This document shows positions 35,420-44,770 of a stretch of 64,000 nt of DNA, one piece after another. A program made the position numbers and the translations under genes. This DNA comes from Cytobacillus gottheilii (GTDB lineage Bacteria; Bacillota; Bacilli; Bacillales; Cytobacillaceae), in assembly GCF_001636345.1 (NCBI RefSeq), contig NZ_KV440945.1, positions 367,340 through 431,339 on the forward strand, read 5' to 3'. The notes below the pieces were generated by a model. The model was not told where the DNA came from and did no database searches. It saw only the letters and a list, made by a program, of their open reading frames with translations. The first letter of the stretch is position 1. Each line of letters begins with the position of its first letter.

Positions 35420-35884
35420 ATGTATTTTAATCCATATCCATATGGGTACGAAGAAGAGCAAATGAGAATTTTTCCTGGATTCCCATCACAAGGATTTCCG
35501 ACAGGATTCCCATCACAAGGATTCCAACCGGGGTTCCCGTCACAGCCGCCGGGATTTGGACCAGGCCAAGGTGGCTCTCCTGGATTTAGCGGAGGCGGAG
35601 GCCAAGATGGACCTCCATCTTCACCACCACCATCCTTTACACCGCAAATGCAGCAGCAGCAATTCAGCAGCAGCGGTGGTCCATCTGTTTTTGCAGTAGA
35701 CCCTGGAGCAATTAGAGGATGTCGTTTCCGTTTCACATATGTGTGGCTTGATAATGGTAACAGTTTCTGGTTCTATCCAACATTTGTAGGCAGAACTTCA
35801 GTAGCTGGCTGGCGCTGGAGAAGAAACCGCTGGACATATTATGGAACTGATTTAAGAAGAATCAGCAGCTTCCGCTGTTTTTAA
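35420..35884 (+). CDS. Gly/Pro/Gln-rich protein with aromatic-basic C terminus, coat-like
   Basis: A 154-residue protein of two parts. Residues 1-90 are low-complexity, with repeated GFPSQGF blocks, PGFGPGQGG and runs of Gly, Pro and Gln. Residues about 95-154 form a compact, aromatic and Arg-rich region (GCRFRFTYVWLDNGNSFWF, then GWRWRRNRW) with two cysteines, one three residues after GAIR and one at the penultimate position. No signal peptide. The composition recalls spore coat or crust proteins, but I do not recognise a named family. GAGGGGAGA precedes the ATG. Confidence 0.7.
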   Translation: MYFNPYPYGYEEEQMRIFPGFPSQGFPTGFPSQGFQPGFPSQPPGFGPGQGGSPGFSGGGGQDGPPSSPPPSFTPQMQQQQFSSSGGPSVFAVDPGAIRGCRFRFTYVWLDNGNSFWFYPTFVGRTSVAGWRWRRNRWTYYGTDLRRISSFRCF

Positions 35885-35897
35885 TTTCTAAAAAAAT

Positions 35898-35936
35898 AAG
35901 CCAAAAAATGCACTAATCCGCATTTTTTGGCTTTTA
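35898..35936. terminator. Bidirectional terminator
   Basis: AAGCCAAAAAATGC and GCATTTTTTGGCTT form a perfect 14-bp stem between the coat-like gene and the convergent phoU. Confidence 0.92.
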
Positions 35937-35937
35937 A

Positions 35938-36597
35938 TTATGTGTTCAAATCGTAAATCTCACCTTTGATTAGATAGGCAGCACTTTCAGCTATATTTGT
36001 AATATGATCTGCAGCACGTTCTAAGTAACGGTTTACAAATAATAACTGAACTGCTTGATTTGTGTCAGCAGCACTGCTGGACAAGTACATTGTCAATTGT
36101 TTGTAGTTTTCACTATAAAAATCATCAACCTGATCATCTAATGAACCGACTTCTTTAGCAAGGAGGATATTCTCATCAATAAATGAACTAACTGCTTTTT
36201 GCAGCATATCCATAGAGATTATTTTCATTTCCTCTAATTTTGTTCCTTTAATAAGTGAATTGGCTTTTCCGATTTTTATAGTCGATTTTGCGATATTGAC
36301 TGCAAAATCAGCTACCCTCTCAATCTCAGCGGAAATCTTTAAAGCACCGATAATTCTTCTGAGATCACGAGCAACAGGCTGTTCTTTTACCATAAGCCAT
36401 ACGATAAATTGGTTAATCTCTGTTTCCAAAACATCAATTTCATTGTCTTCTTCAATTACTCTTAAAGCCAGCTCTACATCTTGGGTTTTAAATGCAGTAA
36501 ATGCATTCTCAAATGCTTCAAGCGTCAGCGCATTCATTTCAGACATTTTATTTTGAAGTTCCTGCAGATTATTTTCAAAATTTTCACGAACAACCAT
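35938..36597 (-). CDS. phoU: Phosphate-specific transport accessory regulator
   Basis: A 219-residue protein with two three-helix PhoU repeats (about 10-100 and 115-215). Each repeat carries the metal-contacting E/DxxxD pattern, e.g. IEDDNEID-like EEDNEIDVLE in the first and ERAADHITNIAE in the second. It links the Pst transporter to phosphate control and limits phosphate uptake. It is the last gene of pstSCAB-phoU, 16 bases after pstB. Confidence 0.95.
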   Translation of the reverse strand: MVVRENFENNLQELQNKMSEMNALTLEAFENAFTAFKTQDVELALRVIEEDNEIDVLETEINQFIVWLMVKEQPVARDLRRIIGALKISAEIERVADFAVNIAKSTIKIGKANSLIKGTKLEEMKIISMDMLQKAVSSFIDENILLAKEVGSLDDQVDDFYSENYKQLTMYLSSSAADTNQAVQLLFVNRYLERAADHITNIAESAAYLIKGEIYDLNT

Positions 36598-36613
36598 TCA
36601 TATCACTCCTGAA

Positions 36614-37411
36614 TTAACCGAAACGGCCGGTTACATAATCTTCTGTTCTTTGATCTTTTGGCATTGAGAAGATGGTCTCTGTGTTAGCATATTCAATAAT
36701 TTCGCCATTTAAAAAGAAAGCTGTTTTATCAGAAACACGTGCAGCCTGCTGCATATTGTGCGTTACGATAACGATTGTATAATCTTTTTTCATATTGGCG
36801 ATTAGCTCTTCAACCTTTAAGGTTGAAATAGGATCAAGTGCTGAAGTGGGTTCGTCCATTAAAATAACTTCAGGCTTCATTGCGATCGCTCTGGCAATAC
36901 ATACGCGCTGCTGCTGTCCGCCAGACAGACCAAGAGCAGAACTCTTCAGACGGTCTTTTACCTCATCCCATATAGCTGCGCTTTTCAGGCTATCCTCTAC
37001 TAGTTGATTGAGGACCTTCTTGCTTTTAATGCCTTGCATACGCGGTCCATACGCAACATTATCGTAGATGCTCATCGGGAATAGGTTTGGTTTTTGGAAA
37101 ACCATACCAACCTTTGTGCGCAGCTTGATTACGTCATTTGATCGATAAATGTTTTCGTTGTCAATTACAATGTCACCGCTGATTTTTACACCGTCAATTA
37201 AGTCATTCATACGATTTAATGTGCGGAGAAAAGTTGATTTCCCGCAGCCAGAAGGTCCGATAAGAGCCGTTACCCCTTTTTCCCGAATATCTATAGAGAT
37301 ACTAAATAGGGCTTGTTTTTCACCGTAAAACAAGTTTAAATCATTTACGCTTATTTTATTCTGTATTTGCTGCTCATTCCCTTTATTTCTATCCATCTTC
37401 GTTGTATTCAT
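36614..37411 (-). CDS. pstB: Phosphate ABC transporter ATP-binding protein
   Basis: A 265-residue ATPase that energises phosphate import. Walker [10 protein letters not shown] near 53-61, the PstB-typical [14 protein letters not shown]-loop [21 protein letters not shown], signature LSGGQQQR, Walker [14 protein letters not shown]. The first 20 residues are a variable tail. It lies between pstA and phoU, with AGGTGC ahead of the ATG. Confidence 0.96.
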   Translation of the reverse strand: MNTTKMDRNKGNEQQIQNKISVNDLNLFYGEKQALFSISIDIREKGVTALIGPSGCGKSTFLRTLNRMNDLIDGVKISGDIVIDNENIYRSNDVIKLRTKVGMVFQKPNLFPMSIYDNVAYGPRMQGIKSKKVLNQLVEDSLKSAAIWDEVKDRLKSSALGLSGGQQQRVCIARAIAMKPEVILMDEPTSALDPISTLKVEELIANMKKDYTIVIVTHNMQQAARVSDKTAFFLNGEIIEYANTETIFSMPKDQRTEDYVTGRFG

Positions 37412-37425
37412 GATTTAGCACCTCA

Positions 37426-38250
37426 CTAATAGTCGGCCTTGTTTAACTTTTTGGAAATAAAAGTGGCTGAAAGGTTAAGTATCAAAATAATCACGATAAG
37501 AACAATGCCTACTGCTGCTGCCAGTTCAATATCTCCAGCTTCCTGTGTCACTAGAAATGAATGAACCGTTAACGTTCTTGCAGAAGAGAAAATGTTCTCC
37601 GGCATTGCGGCTACCGTCCCTGCTGTTAGAAAAATAGCGGCAGATTCTCCGACAATCCTTCCGATTGAAAGGATAATTCCTGAAAGAATTCCAGGCATTG
37701 CGCTAGGTAAAATAACTTTATATAAGGTTTGAAGCTTAGTTGTTCCCAGGGCAAGTGAACCTTCCCGATAGGTAAGAGGAACCGTTTTTAATGCTTCCTC
37801 AGTGGTTCTGATAATAACAGGAAGTACAATAATAGTTAATGTCAGTGATGCGGCAATAATGGACATACCCATTTTCAGGACAGTAACAAAAAATACAGCT
37901 CCGAATAATCCGTAGATAATGGATGGAATCCCTGTTAAACTTTCTGTTGCAAACCGGATAATTCTGATCAGCCTGCCTTGTTTTGCATATTCCTGCAAAT
38001 ATACAGCTGCTAATATTCCAATAGGAGTCGCGATTAATAACGAAATCACGATTGTATAAATGGTGGTAACAATCATCGGTAAAATACCGCCTCCGCCAGA
38101 AGGAGAATAGTCACCAAAAATAAAATCCAGATTGATTAAATGAATGCCTTTATAGAAGATAAATCCTACAATGATACAAAGTGTTGCAATAGTTATAATG
38201 GCTGATAGCCAAAGCAGACTCTGGAAAAAATAATCCTTTGCTTTCCTCAA
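37426..38250 (-). CDS. pstA: Phosphate ABC transporter permease PstA
   Basis: A 274-residue six-helix permease. The EAA loop YREGSLALGTTKLQTLYKV lies in the second half, and GRIVGESAAIFLTAG is typical of Pst permeases. The frame is open from 38289, but TTG at 38250 is preferred: AAAGGTGGG lies seven bases ahead and the start then follows the pstC stop directly. It pairs with PstC to form the channel. Start confidence is moderate. Confidence 0.92.
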   Translation of the reverse strand: MRKAKDYFFQSLLWLSAIITIATLCIIVGFIFYKGIHLINLDFIFGDYSPSGGGGILPMIVTTIYTIVISLLIATPIGILAAVYLQEYAKQGRLIRIIRFATESLTGIPSIIYGLFGAVFFVTVLKMGMSIIAASLTLTIIVLPVIIRTTEEALKTVPLTYREGSLALGTTKLQTLYKVILPSAMPGILSGIILSIGRIVGESAAIFLTAGTVAAMPENIFSSARTLTVHSFLVTQEAGDIELAAAVGIVLIVIILILNLSATFISKKLNKADY

Positions 38251-38251
38251 C

Positions 38252-39166
38252 CTATTTCCCACCTTTTGATCCGATTTTAGCCAAAACAAGGTTTAATATT
38301 AAAATAAATGAGAATAGAACAATCCCTGTAGCAAATAGCATTTCCTGATGTGTTCCGAATGCATAGCCCATCTCCAAGGCAATATTCGTTGTTAAAGGGC
38401 GTATGCTATCTGTAAGGCTAGTCGGGAGTACGAGGCTATTTCCTGCGACGAGAATAACAGCCATTGTCTCACCGATTGCTCTTCCTAAGCCTAAGACAAT
38501 AGCCGCCATAATTCCGGATTTTGCTGCGGGTACGACTACTTTGAAGATCGTGCCGATCGGTGAAGCTCCCAATGCAAGAGAGCCTTCTCTATAGGTTTTT
38601 GGAACTGCGCGAATAGATGTTTCTGCAACAGTAACAATGGTTGGCAGCATCATGATTGCCAGTACAAGAATCACGGCAATTAAGCTTTGCCCTTTAGCCA
38701 GGCCTAAATGATTTTGTAAGAAAGGTACAATAATCGCTAGTCCAAATACACCGTATAAGACTGAAGGGATCCCTGCCAGCAGCTGGACAGCTGGTGATAT
38801 GATTCTGGCAATACTCTTAGGGGCAATCTCAGCTAGAAATATGGCTGTAAATAGCCCGATAGGCACCCCAATAATTAAAGCGCCGATTGTAGCGAAGATG
38901 GAAGCTACAATCATTGGCAATATGCCAAACTTGTCCTCGCTTGGCACCCAGTCTAATCCAAAGATAAATTCAATAAAGCTATATCCTTCAGCGAAGAAGG
39001 GGTGGGTGCCTTTATAAAAGACGAAACCAATAATCAGTAATAAGCTGATAACAGAGAGAAGTGAGCAAAATAGGAAGACCTTTTCAGACAACTTCTCTAA
39101 GAAATATTTTCGTTTATTTGAACTCTCGATCTGAGAAACTAACTCCTCATTAGAATGATTTGGCAT
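38252..39166 (-). CDS. pstC: Phosphate ABC transporter permease PstC
   Basis: A 304-residue permease with an N-terminal cytoplasmic tail of about 25 residues and six membrane helices. The GTHPFFAEGYSFIEFIFGLDW segment (shortened: FFAEGYSFIEF) between helices 1 and 2, the EAA loop YREGSLALGASPIGT and GRAIGETMAVILVAGN are typical of PstC. GGAGGAAAATGGA precedes the ATG. It starts 48 bases after pstS. Confidence 0.95.
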   Translation of the reverse strand: MPNHSNEELVSQIESSNKRKYFLEKLSEKVFLFCSLLSVISLLLIIGFVFYKGTHPFFAEGYSFIEFIFGLDWVPSEDKFGILPMIVASIFATIGALIIGVPIGLFTAIFLAEIAPKSIARIISPAVQLLAGIPSVLYGVFGLAIIVPFLQNHLGLAKGQSLIAVILVLAIMMLPTIVTVAETSIRAVPKTYREGSLALGASPIGTIFKVVVPAAKSGIMAAIVLGLGRAIGETMAVILVAGNSLVLPTSLTDSIRPLTTNIALEMGYAFGTHQEMLFATGIVLFSFILILNLVLAKIGSKGGK

Positions 39167-39214
39167 TCCATTTTCCTCCCAGGTCTTTCGTGTTGAAATA
39201 ATGTTGAAAAGATA

Positions 39215-40057
39215 TTATTTTACTCTGATAGCTCCCGCCTCAGACACAATTTCCTGTCCCTCAGGACTTAAAATGTAATCAATAAATTTTTGACCTGACT
39301 CAGTTAAATTCTCTGGCTTGTTAACAAATAAAAATGGTCTTGATAGCAGGTATTTTTGCTGCAGAACATTTTCTGCTGTTGCTTGAACTCCATTAATTTT
39401 AACCGTAGATATCGTATCATCTATGTACTCAAATGAGATAAATCCTACAGCATGCTTATTCATAGCAACGGTTGTTTTAATATTTCCGTTTCCGCTGGCT
39501 ACAATGGAGCTTCTAATAAGTTCACCTGATGAGTATCCAACAATTTCTTGGAAGGCATCGCGAGAACCTGAACCATCCTCACGAGAGACAACGACAATCT
39601 CCATGTCATCCCCGCCTAGTTCCTTCCAATTTGTGACTTCTCCAGTGAATATTTGTTTGACTTGATCAAGTGTTAGATCTTGAACCTTATTGGTAGGATG
39701 CGTGACAACGACAATACCATCATAAGCAATGATGGTTTCTGCCAATCCCTCCTGCTTTTCTTCCTCCTTTAAATCGCGAGAGGACATGCCAATTTCAGAA
39801 ACACCGCTCAGAGAGTTTGTTATACCTGCAGAAGAGCCAATCTGATTGACTTCGATATTGACTTCAGCATTTTTACCTTCGAACTTCTCAGCGAGCTTTT
39901 CCGCTAGTGGCCCAACAGATGTAGATCCAGAAATCGCAAGCGTATATTGATTGCCTGATGAAGGCTCAGCTTCCGTGTTATCTTGACTGCAGCCGGAAAT
40001 GACAAGTATGAGACTAAGCGAAGCAATTCCTGTCATGAGTTTTTTCTTAAAGTTCAT
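39215..40057 (-). CDS. pstS: Phosphate-binding lipoprotein
   Basis: A 280-residue phosphate-binding protein with a lipoprotein signal (lipobox VISGC, Cys23). Phosphate-contacting motifs: SGSTSVGPL (about 45-53), SREDGSGSRDAF (about 160-171) and GSSAGITNSL. Family length is normal. It is the first gene of the operon, and its promoter region carries two PhoP-type box clusters, so it should be induced by phosphate starvation. Confidence 0.95.
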   Translation of the reverse strand: MNFKKKLMTGIASLSLILVISGCSQDNTEAEPSSGNQYTLAISGSTSVGPLAEKLAEKFEGKNAEVNIEVNQIGSSAGITNSLSGVSEIGMSSRDLKEEEKQEGLAETIIAYDGIVVVTHPTNKVQDLTLDQVKQIFTGEVTNWKELGGDDMEIVVVSREDGSGSRDAFQEIVGYSSGELIRSSIVASGNGNIKTTVAMNKHAVGFISFEYIDDTISTVKINGVQATAENVLQQKYLLSRPFLFVNKPENLTESGQKFIDYILSPEGQEIVSEAGAIRVK

Positions 40058-40281
40058 GAAATACCTCCAGAGTTATACATTTCGTGGTACCTACCTGTTT
40101 TACATAAAAATACAAATTTTGCTGGCGCTGTATATCCTGTGATATGGACAAGATTAGTAAAGATGATGAGAAGCCAGCTCTATTAAAAAGGTGAAACAGT
40201 TTTCTGACTTTTTTGTTTTCGAATACCCATTTAAATTGCTTTTTTCTTTTTAATCTACGCTTAATGACTATAAACATTCAG

Positions 40282-40320
40282 TGTAAATTTATTATTAATA
40301 TAATGTAAATTTAACGTAAA
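40282..40320 (-). promoter_or_regulatory. Pho box, four phased repeats, proximal
   Basis: On the minus strand TTTACG, TTTACA, TTAATA and TTTACA begin at exact 11-bp steps (plus-strand positions 40315, 40304, 40293, 40282), the arrangement required by PhoP dimers. The cluster is about 225 bases before pstS. Confidence 0.85.
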
Positions 40321-40398
40321 AATATTTACAAAACCTTTTCTGTTTCCGATTAGAAGCTTGAAATAATGAATGATTGGAAAAATCGAACTTACCGTGAT

Positions 40399-40426
40399 TA
40401 TTAATTTTTTGTAAATATATTGTAAA
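40399..40426 (-). promoter_or_regulatory. Pho box, three phased repeats, distal
   Basis: TTTACA, TTTACA and TTAATA on the minus strand (plus-strand 40421, 40410, 40399) are again 11 bp apart. It is about 80 bases upstream of the proximal cluster and not in register with it. Confidence 0.72.
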
Positions 40427-40457
40427 TTTGGAAGGGTGGGAATCTGGAGGAAATAGA

Positions 40458-40484
40458 AATACCCGCCATAACGGCGGGTATGTA
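40458..40484 (-). terminator. Terminator of the yjiH gene
   Basis: TACCCGCC and GGCGGGTA pair in a perfect stem just beyond the yjiH stop; T-rich sequence follows on the minus strand. Confidence 0.85.
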
Positions 40485-40490
40485 GTGGTA

Positions 40491-41858
40491 TTAAAAAATA
40501 ATGTGAGCCGCAATCACAATGATCGGCAATGTAATAAGGGTTCGTTGAATAAAAATAATGACTAGTTCAAGGAATGTAACAGGAATCTTACTGCCAAGCA
40601 GCAAGCCGCCCACTTCTGACATGTATATCAATTGTGTAACAGATACACTCGCTACAACAAATCGTGTCATTTCACTTTCAATACCAGAACCGATTACAGA
40701 TGGCAAGAACATGTCAGCAAAACCGACAACCAAGGTTTCTGAAGCGGCTTTTGCTTCTGGGATCTGCATCAATTCCAATAGAGGAATAAACGGCATTCCA
40801 AGAATTTGAAAAACAGGTGTGTATTCCGCAACAATTAAGGCGAGTGTTCCAAGTGCCATGACAATAGGGGCTACACCCATCCACATATCGAGAATATTCT
40901 TTGCTCCATCCTTAAAAAATGCTGCCACTCCAGTATGAGTTCTTGCTTTAGCCACAGCTTTTGTAACTCCCCAGCTAAAAGGGGTATACCCTTCTGGAAT
41001 ACTTTCATCAGTCTTACTAGCTTCACCATTATAATACGTATCAGGTTTACGTGATAAAGGCGGGATTCTCGGGCTAATTAAAGCAGCGGCCAGTCCTGCA
41101 ATTAAGATGGTGATATAAAAGGGGACAAACATGCTGCCAAGACCAACCTGTGAGATGACAACTAAAGAGAATGTAATAGATACGACAGAAAAAGTTGTAC
41201 CGATGATCGCAGCTTCTCTTTTTGTGTAGAAGCCTTCTTCATATTGCTTGCTTGTTAATAAAACACCAATGGTCCCATCGCCAAGCCATGAAGCAACACA
41301 ATCGATGGAAGAACGTCCAGGAAGTTTAAAGACAGGACGCATAAACTTCGCTAATAGTGTACCGAAGAATTCCAGCAGACCGAAATTCAGCAGCAGTGGT
41401 AAAAATAAACCTGCAAATAAAAAGACCGCAAATAAAACCGGGAGCAGGTCATACAGCAGCAATCCGCCCGTATTTTCAGACCAAACTGCTTCCGGACCTA
41501 ATTTAAACAATGCTGCAATGGCAAATAAGCTGCCGATTACCCGGGCAATTACCCATATATAGCTAACATCAAATAAGTTTGTAAAAAATGAACTGTTTTG
41601 TATAAAAGCCGGCTTTACCCACTTAGCCGCAAGTGTGCCGATTAATGTAATGATGATCAAAACCGTCATGATCGCAGGGATATATCCTGCGAGTATATCC
41701 TGTACGAAATTAGATAGAATGGCGATTGGGATCGTAATTTCCCCGTCATAAGAAATAGGCACCATAAAAAAACCAATCCCAATGAGGGAAGGGATGATGA
41801 ATTTTATTAGATCAGCGGATGCATATTTCTTCTCTGTTGTTTGCTGCAATTCATTCAC
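40491..41858 (-). CDS. yjiH: YjiH family membrane protein (nucleoside-recognition/Gate domain)
   Basis: A 455-residue integral membrane protein with ten or more helices, belonging to the YjiH group with a Gate (nucleoside recognition) domain. Recognisable parts are LIKFIIPSLIGIGFFMVPI near the N terminus and the Gate region ADMFLPSVIGSGIESEMTRFVVASVSVTQLIYMSE, here split. The transported substance is unknown. AAAGGTG lies unusually close to the ATG. It is monocistronic. Confidence 0.85.
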   Translation of the reverse strand: MNELQQTTEKKYASADLIKFIIPSLIGIGFFMVPISYDGEITIPIAILSNFVQDILAGYIPAIMTVLIIITLIGTLAAKWVKPAFIQNSSFFTNLFDVSYIWVIARVIGSLFAIAALFKLGPEAVWSENTGGLLLYDLLPVLFAVFLFAGLFLPLLLNFGLLEFFGTLLAKFMRPVFKLPGRSSIDCVASWLGDGTIGVLLTSKQYEEGFYTKREAAIIGTTFSVVSITFSLVVISQVGLGSMFVPFYITILIAGLAAALISPRIPPLSRKPDTYYNGEASKTDESIPEGYTPFSWGVTKAVAKARTHTGVAAFFKDGAKNILDMWMGVAPIVMALGTLALIVAEYTPVFQILGMPFIPLLELMQIPEAKAASETLVVGFADMFLPSVIGSGIESEMTRFVVASVSVTQLIYMSEVGGLLLGSKIPVTFLELVIIFIQRTLITLPIIVIAAHIIF

Positions 41859-42030
41859 CTTTTCTATTAATATTTATAAGCAAAAACTAATTTTAATACA
41901 TTTTAATAAGATTGCCAACTCTTTTATGTATTTGCTTTACTATTTGCTTACCCTCTACCTAAATTCCACCATTGCTGTCTTTTTTAAACCTTTTTTAAAG
42001 TAGAAATTGGAACTTCATTAATAAGGCATT

Positions 42031-42066
42031 AAAAAAACAGGCCCCCTTTTTGGGAGTCTGTTTTAG
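42031..42066 (-). terminator. Terminator of the bmrA-like gene
   Basis: AAAACAG-GCCCCC and GGGAGTCTGTTTT form a GC-rich hairpin with a T run on the minus strand, just beyond the stop. Confidence 0.88.
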
Positions 42067-42073
42067 TTTCATG

Positions 42074-43834
42074 CTATGCTTCTGTTTTTAACTGCTGCTT
42101 TGCAAGCTTTTTATACAACTCATGAGTTTCAAACAGTTCCATATGTGTACCGATTCCTGTAATGCTGCCTTTTTCTAGCACGACAATTTGATCAGCATCA
42201 AAAACGGTCGAGAGTCTGTGGGCTATTACTAGTGTTGTTCGATTTTTCATCAGCTGCTGAAGAGCTTCCTGTACAAGCTGTTCAGATGCGCTGTCCAGGT
42301 TAGAAGTAGCTTCATCTAATAATAAAATTTTTGGATCGCGAATGACTGCTCTTGCAATCGCGATTCTTTGACGCTGTCCGCCAGATAATTTTATTCCTCG
42401 TTCACCTACCTCTGTTTCATATTGATCTGGCAGGTTTTCAATGAACTCAGCTGCATTGGCTACCTTTGCAGCCTGAAGCAATTCATCATCTGAAACAGGA
42501 CGATCCAAACCGTAGCAGATATTATCACGAATTGAACCGGACATAAGCGGGCTTTCCTGAGATACATAGGCAATTTGACTGCGCCAATTGTGAAGATCAA
42601 ATTCATCTATATTCTGATCCCCCAGGAAGATGGCTCCGTCTGATGGGGAGTAGAAGCGTTCAAGCAAGGCAAAAAGGGTAGTCTTCCCGCTGCCGCTTGG
42701 TCCAACAAAGGCGGTTGTTTTACCAGATGGAACCTGGAGATTTATATTTTGTATAACTGGTTTGTCTCCATAGGAAAAAACAAGCTGATGAAAGGAAATA
42801 TTTTGAGTGCTGCTATTTTCAGGCACTGCCAAACCAGAAGCTTCACTGTTAAGTTCGAGCATTTCCTGTATTCTTTCAGTCGCTCCAAGTGCTTTCTGAT
42901 AGGCTGTAAAAAAAGAAGCCATTTGTGTGAATGGAACGATAATCTGAAACAGATAAATAATGATGGCAACTAGTGCGCCTGCTGAGAGAGTGCCTGCTGC
43001 GACTTTTACGCCTCCATATCCAATGAGAATAACAAGAACGAGCATCATAATCAGTGTCATAAAAGGAGAAACAATGGCTTGAATTTTAGCTTCTTTTAAC
43101 CCGAACTGAAAGAGATGAGTAATTCCCTTTTCACCGCGTTCAATTTCAGTTTTTTCAGCATGATAGGCTTTAACAAGGCGAATATCTGCTAAAACCCTGC
43201 CTAAATTTCCCGAGAAATGAGCCATTTCATCTTGTGTAGAAAGAGAGATTTTATAAATTTTTTGTCCTAATGGCAGAATGATCAGGACGGAAATAGGAAC
43301 AGATATCAGCATAATTAACGTCATTTTCCAATCGATTACAAGCAAAATAATAATGGCTCCAATGATGGAAATTAACCCTGTAATAAAGGTGACTAAATGC
43401 TGAGTAATCAATGCTTTCACAATATTCGTATCTTGTGTAATCCTGCTCATGGTTTCTCCGGATTCATGCTGGTCAAAATAAGGGATCGGCAAGGTTAACA
43501 CATGCCGCCAAAGCCGCTGTCTTAGGGAAGCGACAATCTTTTCTCCCATATATGTCATAAAATAATAAGAAAATCCTGAGGAAATGGTCTGTAGAATAAA
43601 CGCTGCTGCAAAAAAGACAATAAGTGAAGCTTCAAGTGCAGAAGCTGCCATCTGGTCAACAAGTGATTTAGTTAAAAGGGGTACAACCAAACCAGCAGCC
43701 GTCTCAACAAGACTTAACAAAATGGCTATGATGAAGAGCCATTTCGGCGGATTGGACATTTTAATTAACTGCCAGAAGGATTTCCAGCCTCCAACAGAGG
43801 CGGAAACTTCGGCCTTATTCGCTGTCATACTCAT
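42074..43834 (-). CDS. bmrA: BmrA-like multidrug ABC exporter (half transporter)
   Basis: A 586-residue homodimeric exporter: six membrane helices (about 35-310) and a C-terminal ATPase. Walker A GPSGSGKTT near 375, Q-loop YVSQESPLMSGSIRDNICYGL (shortened to its core), signature LSGGQRQR and Walker B ILLLDEATSNLD are all intact. From memory it matches B. subtilis BmrA closely over the full length, including GERGIKLSGG and YFDQHESGET. It overlaps the MerR gene by 20 bases, so the two are translationally linked and cotranscribed. Drug range is unknown. Confidence 0.92.
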   Translation of the reverse strand: MSMTANKAEVSASVGGWKSFWQLIKMSNPPKWLFIIAILLSLVETAAGLVVPLLTKSLVDQMAASALEASLIVFFAAAFILQTISSGFSYYFMTYMGEKIVASLRQRLWRHVLTLPIPYFDQHESGETMSRITQDTNIVKALITQHLVTFITGLISIIGAIIILLVIDWKMTLIMLISVPISVLIILPLGQKIYKISLSTQDEMAHFSGNLGRVLADIRLVKAYHAEKTEIERGEKGITHLFQFGLKEAKIQAIVSPFMTLIMMLVLVILIGYGGVKVAAGTLSAGALVAIIIYLFQIIVPFTQMASFFTAYQKALGATERIQEMLELNSEASGLAVPENSSTQNISFHQLVFSYGDKPVIQNINLQVPSGKTTAFVGPSGSGKTTLFALLERFYSPSDGAIFLGDQNIDEFDLHNWRSQIAYVSQESPLMSGSIRDNICYGLDRPVSDDELLQAAKVANAAEFIENLPDQYETEVGERGIKLSGGQRQRIAIARAVIRDPKILLLDEATSNLDSASEQLVQEALQQLMKNRTTLVIAHRLSTVFDADQIVVLEKGSITGIGTHMELFETHELYKKLAKQQLKTEA

Positions 43835-44594
43835 CAGCCCCTCTATTCAGTAAATAGATTTCCATCGCTTTAGCCAGCCATTCCTCTTCCTCCTTTGAGA
43901 ATGGTGAAGCAAGGGAAAGCGGATCATTATCAAGGTCTTCTTCTGATATCTGCTCATTCTCAATAATCTCTTGAAATAGAACATCTTCTCCGCCTAATAA
44001 TTCTGCTGTCATCATGAATAACTGACCGACAAGCTCTTGAACAGCTGGGTCCTCTGGTTTACTTCCAGCGGCTTCTTTAAGCTGTATACAAGTTGTAGTC
44101 ATAGTTCTATTCAGCTCGCGCTGTTTTTCATCAGAAATATTGTAAATTTCTTCTACACGATCACTTGGCAATAAGCTTTTTAGCCAATCTTTAAATTCTT
44201 CTTCCATTTGAATATTTTGAATGATCATAAGAAAAATGGAGGAATCTACTTGTCCTTGTGACTCTGTAATATCAATGGCTTGATCTAATGCGCGGATAAC
44301 CCTTTCAATATGAGCCTTCTTCTTCAGCATTTCGTCCTTTTGAAAAAGAAGGGAGTCCATTAAATTCCAGTCGTTTAAATGCAAAAATTCTTTTATATCT
44401 TCTAAAGAATATCCTAGAAATTTTAACGATATTATTTTCTGAAGCTGAACGATATTTTCATCTGCATAATATCGGCGTCCCGATTCTGTAATGATGGATG
44501 GCTTAAGCAGTTCAAGTTCATCATAATAATGCAATGTACGAATGGTCGTTCCTGTCTTTTTTGAAAATTGGCCAATTGAGTATGTTTCGCTCAT
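43815..44594 (-). CDS. MerR family regulator of the bmrA-like exporter
   Basis: A 259-residue activator: MerR winged helix (YSIGQFSKKTGTTIRTLHYYDE), then a dimerisation helix (about 80-110), and a C-terminal helical ligand domain of about 140 residues rich in Glu, similar in plan to TipA-type regulators. It stands first in an operon with the exporter and probably controls its own 19-bp-spaced promoter at 44626-44656. The inducing compound is not known. GGAGGG precedes the ATG. Confidence 0.9.
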   Translation of the reverse strand: MSETYSIGQFSKKTGTTIRTLHYYDELELLKPSIITESGRRYYADENIVQLQKIISLKFLGYSLEDIKEFLHLNDWNLMDSLLFQKDEMLKKKAHIERVIRALDQAIDITESQGQVDSSIFLMIIQNIQMEEEFKDWLKSLLPSDRVEEIYNISDEKQRELNRTMTTTCIQLKEAAGSKPEDPAVQELVGQLFMMTAELLGGEDVLFQEIIENEQISEEDLDNDPLSLASPFSKEEEEWLAKAMEIYLLNRGADEYDSE

Positions 44595-44625
44595 TTATAT
44601 CCCTCCTGAAATTCTTTCTGTCTTT

Positions 44626-44656
44626 ATCATAAAACCTCACGTAACGTACGAATCAA
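44626..44656 (-). promoter_or_regulatory. MerR-type promoter with 19-bp spacer
   Basis: On the minus strand TTGATT is followed by exactly 19 bases and TATGAT. The spacer contains the dyad CGTACGTTACGTGAGG, and an over-long spacer with a central dyad is the mark of promoters that MerR proteins untwist. It lies about 35 bases before the MerR gene. Confidence 0.82.
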
Positions 44657-44770
44657 GCGTTATATAAAAATATTTGCTGTTCTTTTCGTATATGATTAGT
44701 GTATAGCAAAAAAAAGAATAAAAATGGCAGCAATGGTAAAAATCTGGTATGATAAAGAGGGGTGATATAA

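Noticed and set aside
35329-35736. Minus-strand Gly/Pro/Cys-rich frame of 135 codons
   Set aside because: Antisense shadow of the low-complexity coat-like gene, which has the better ribosome site.
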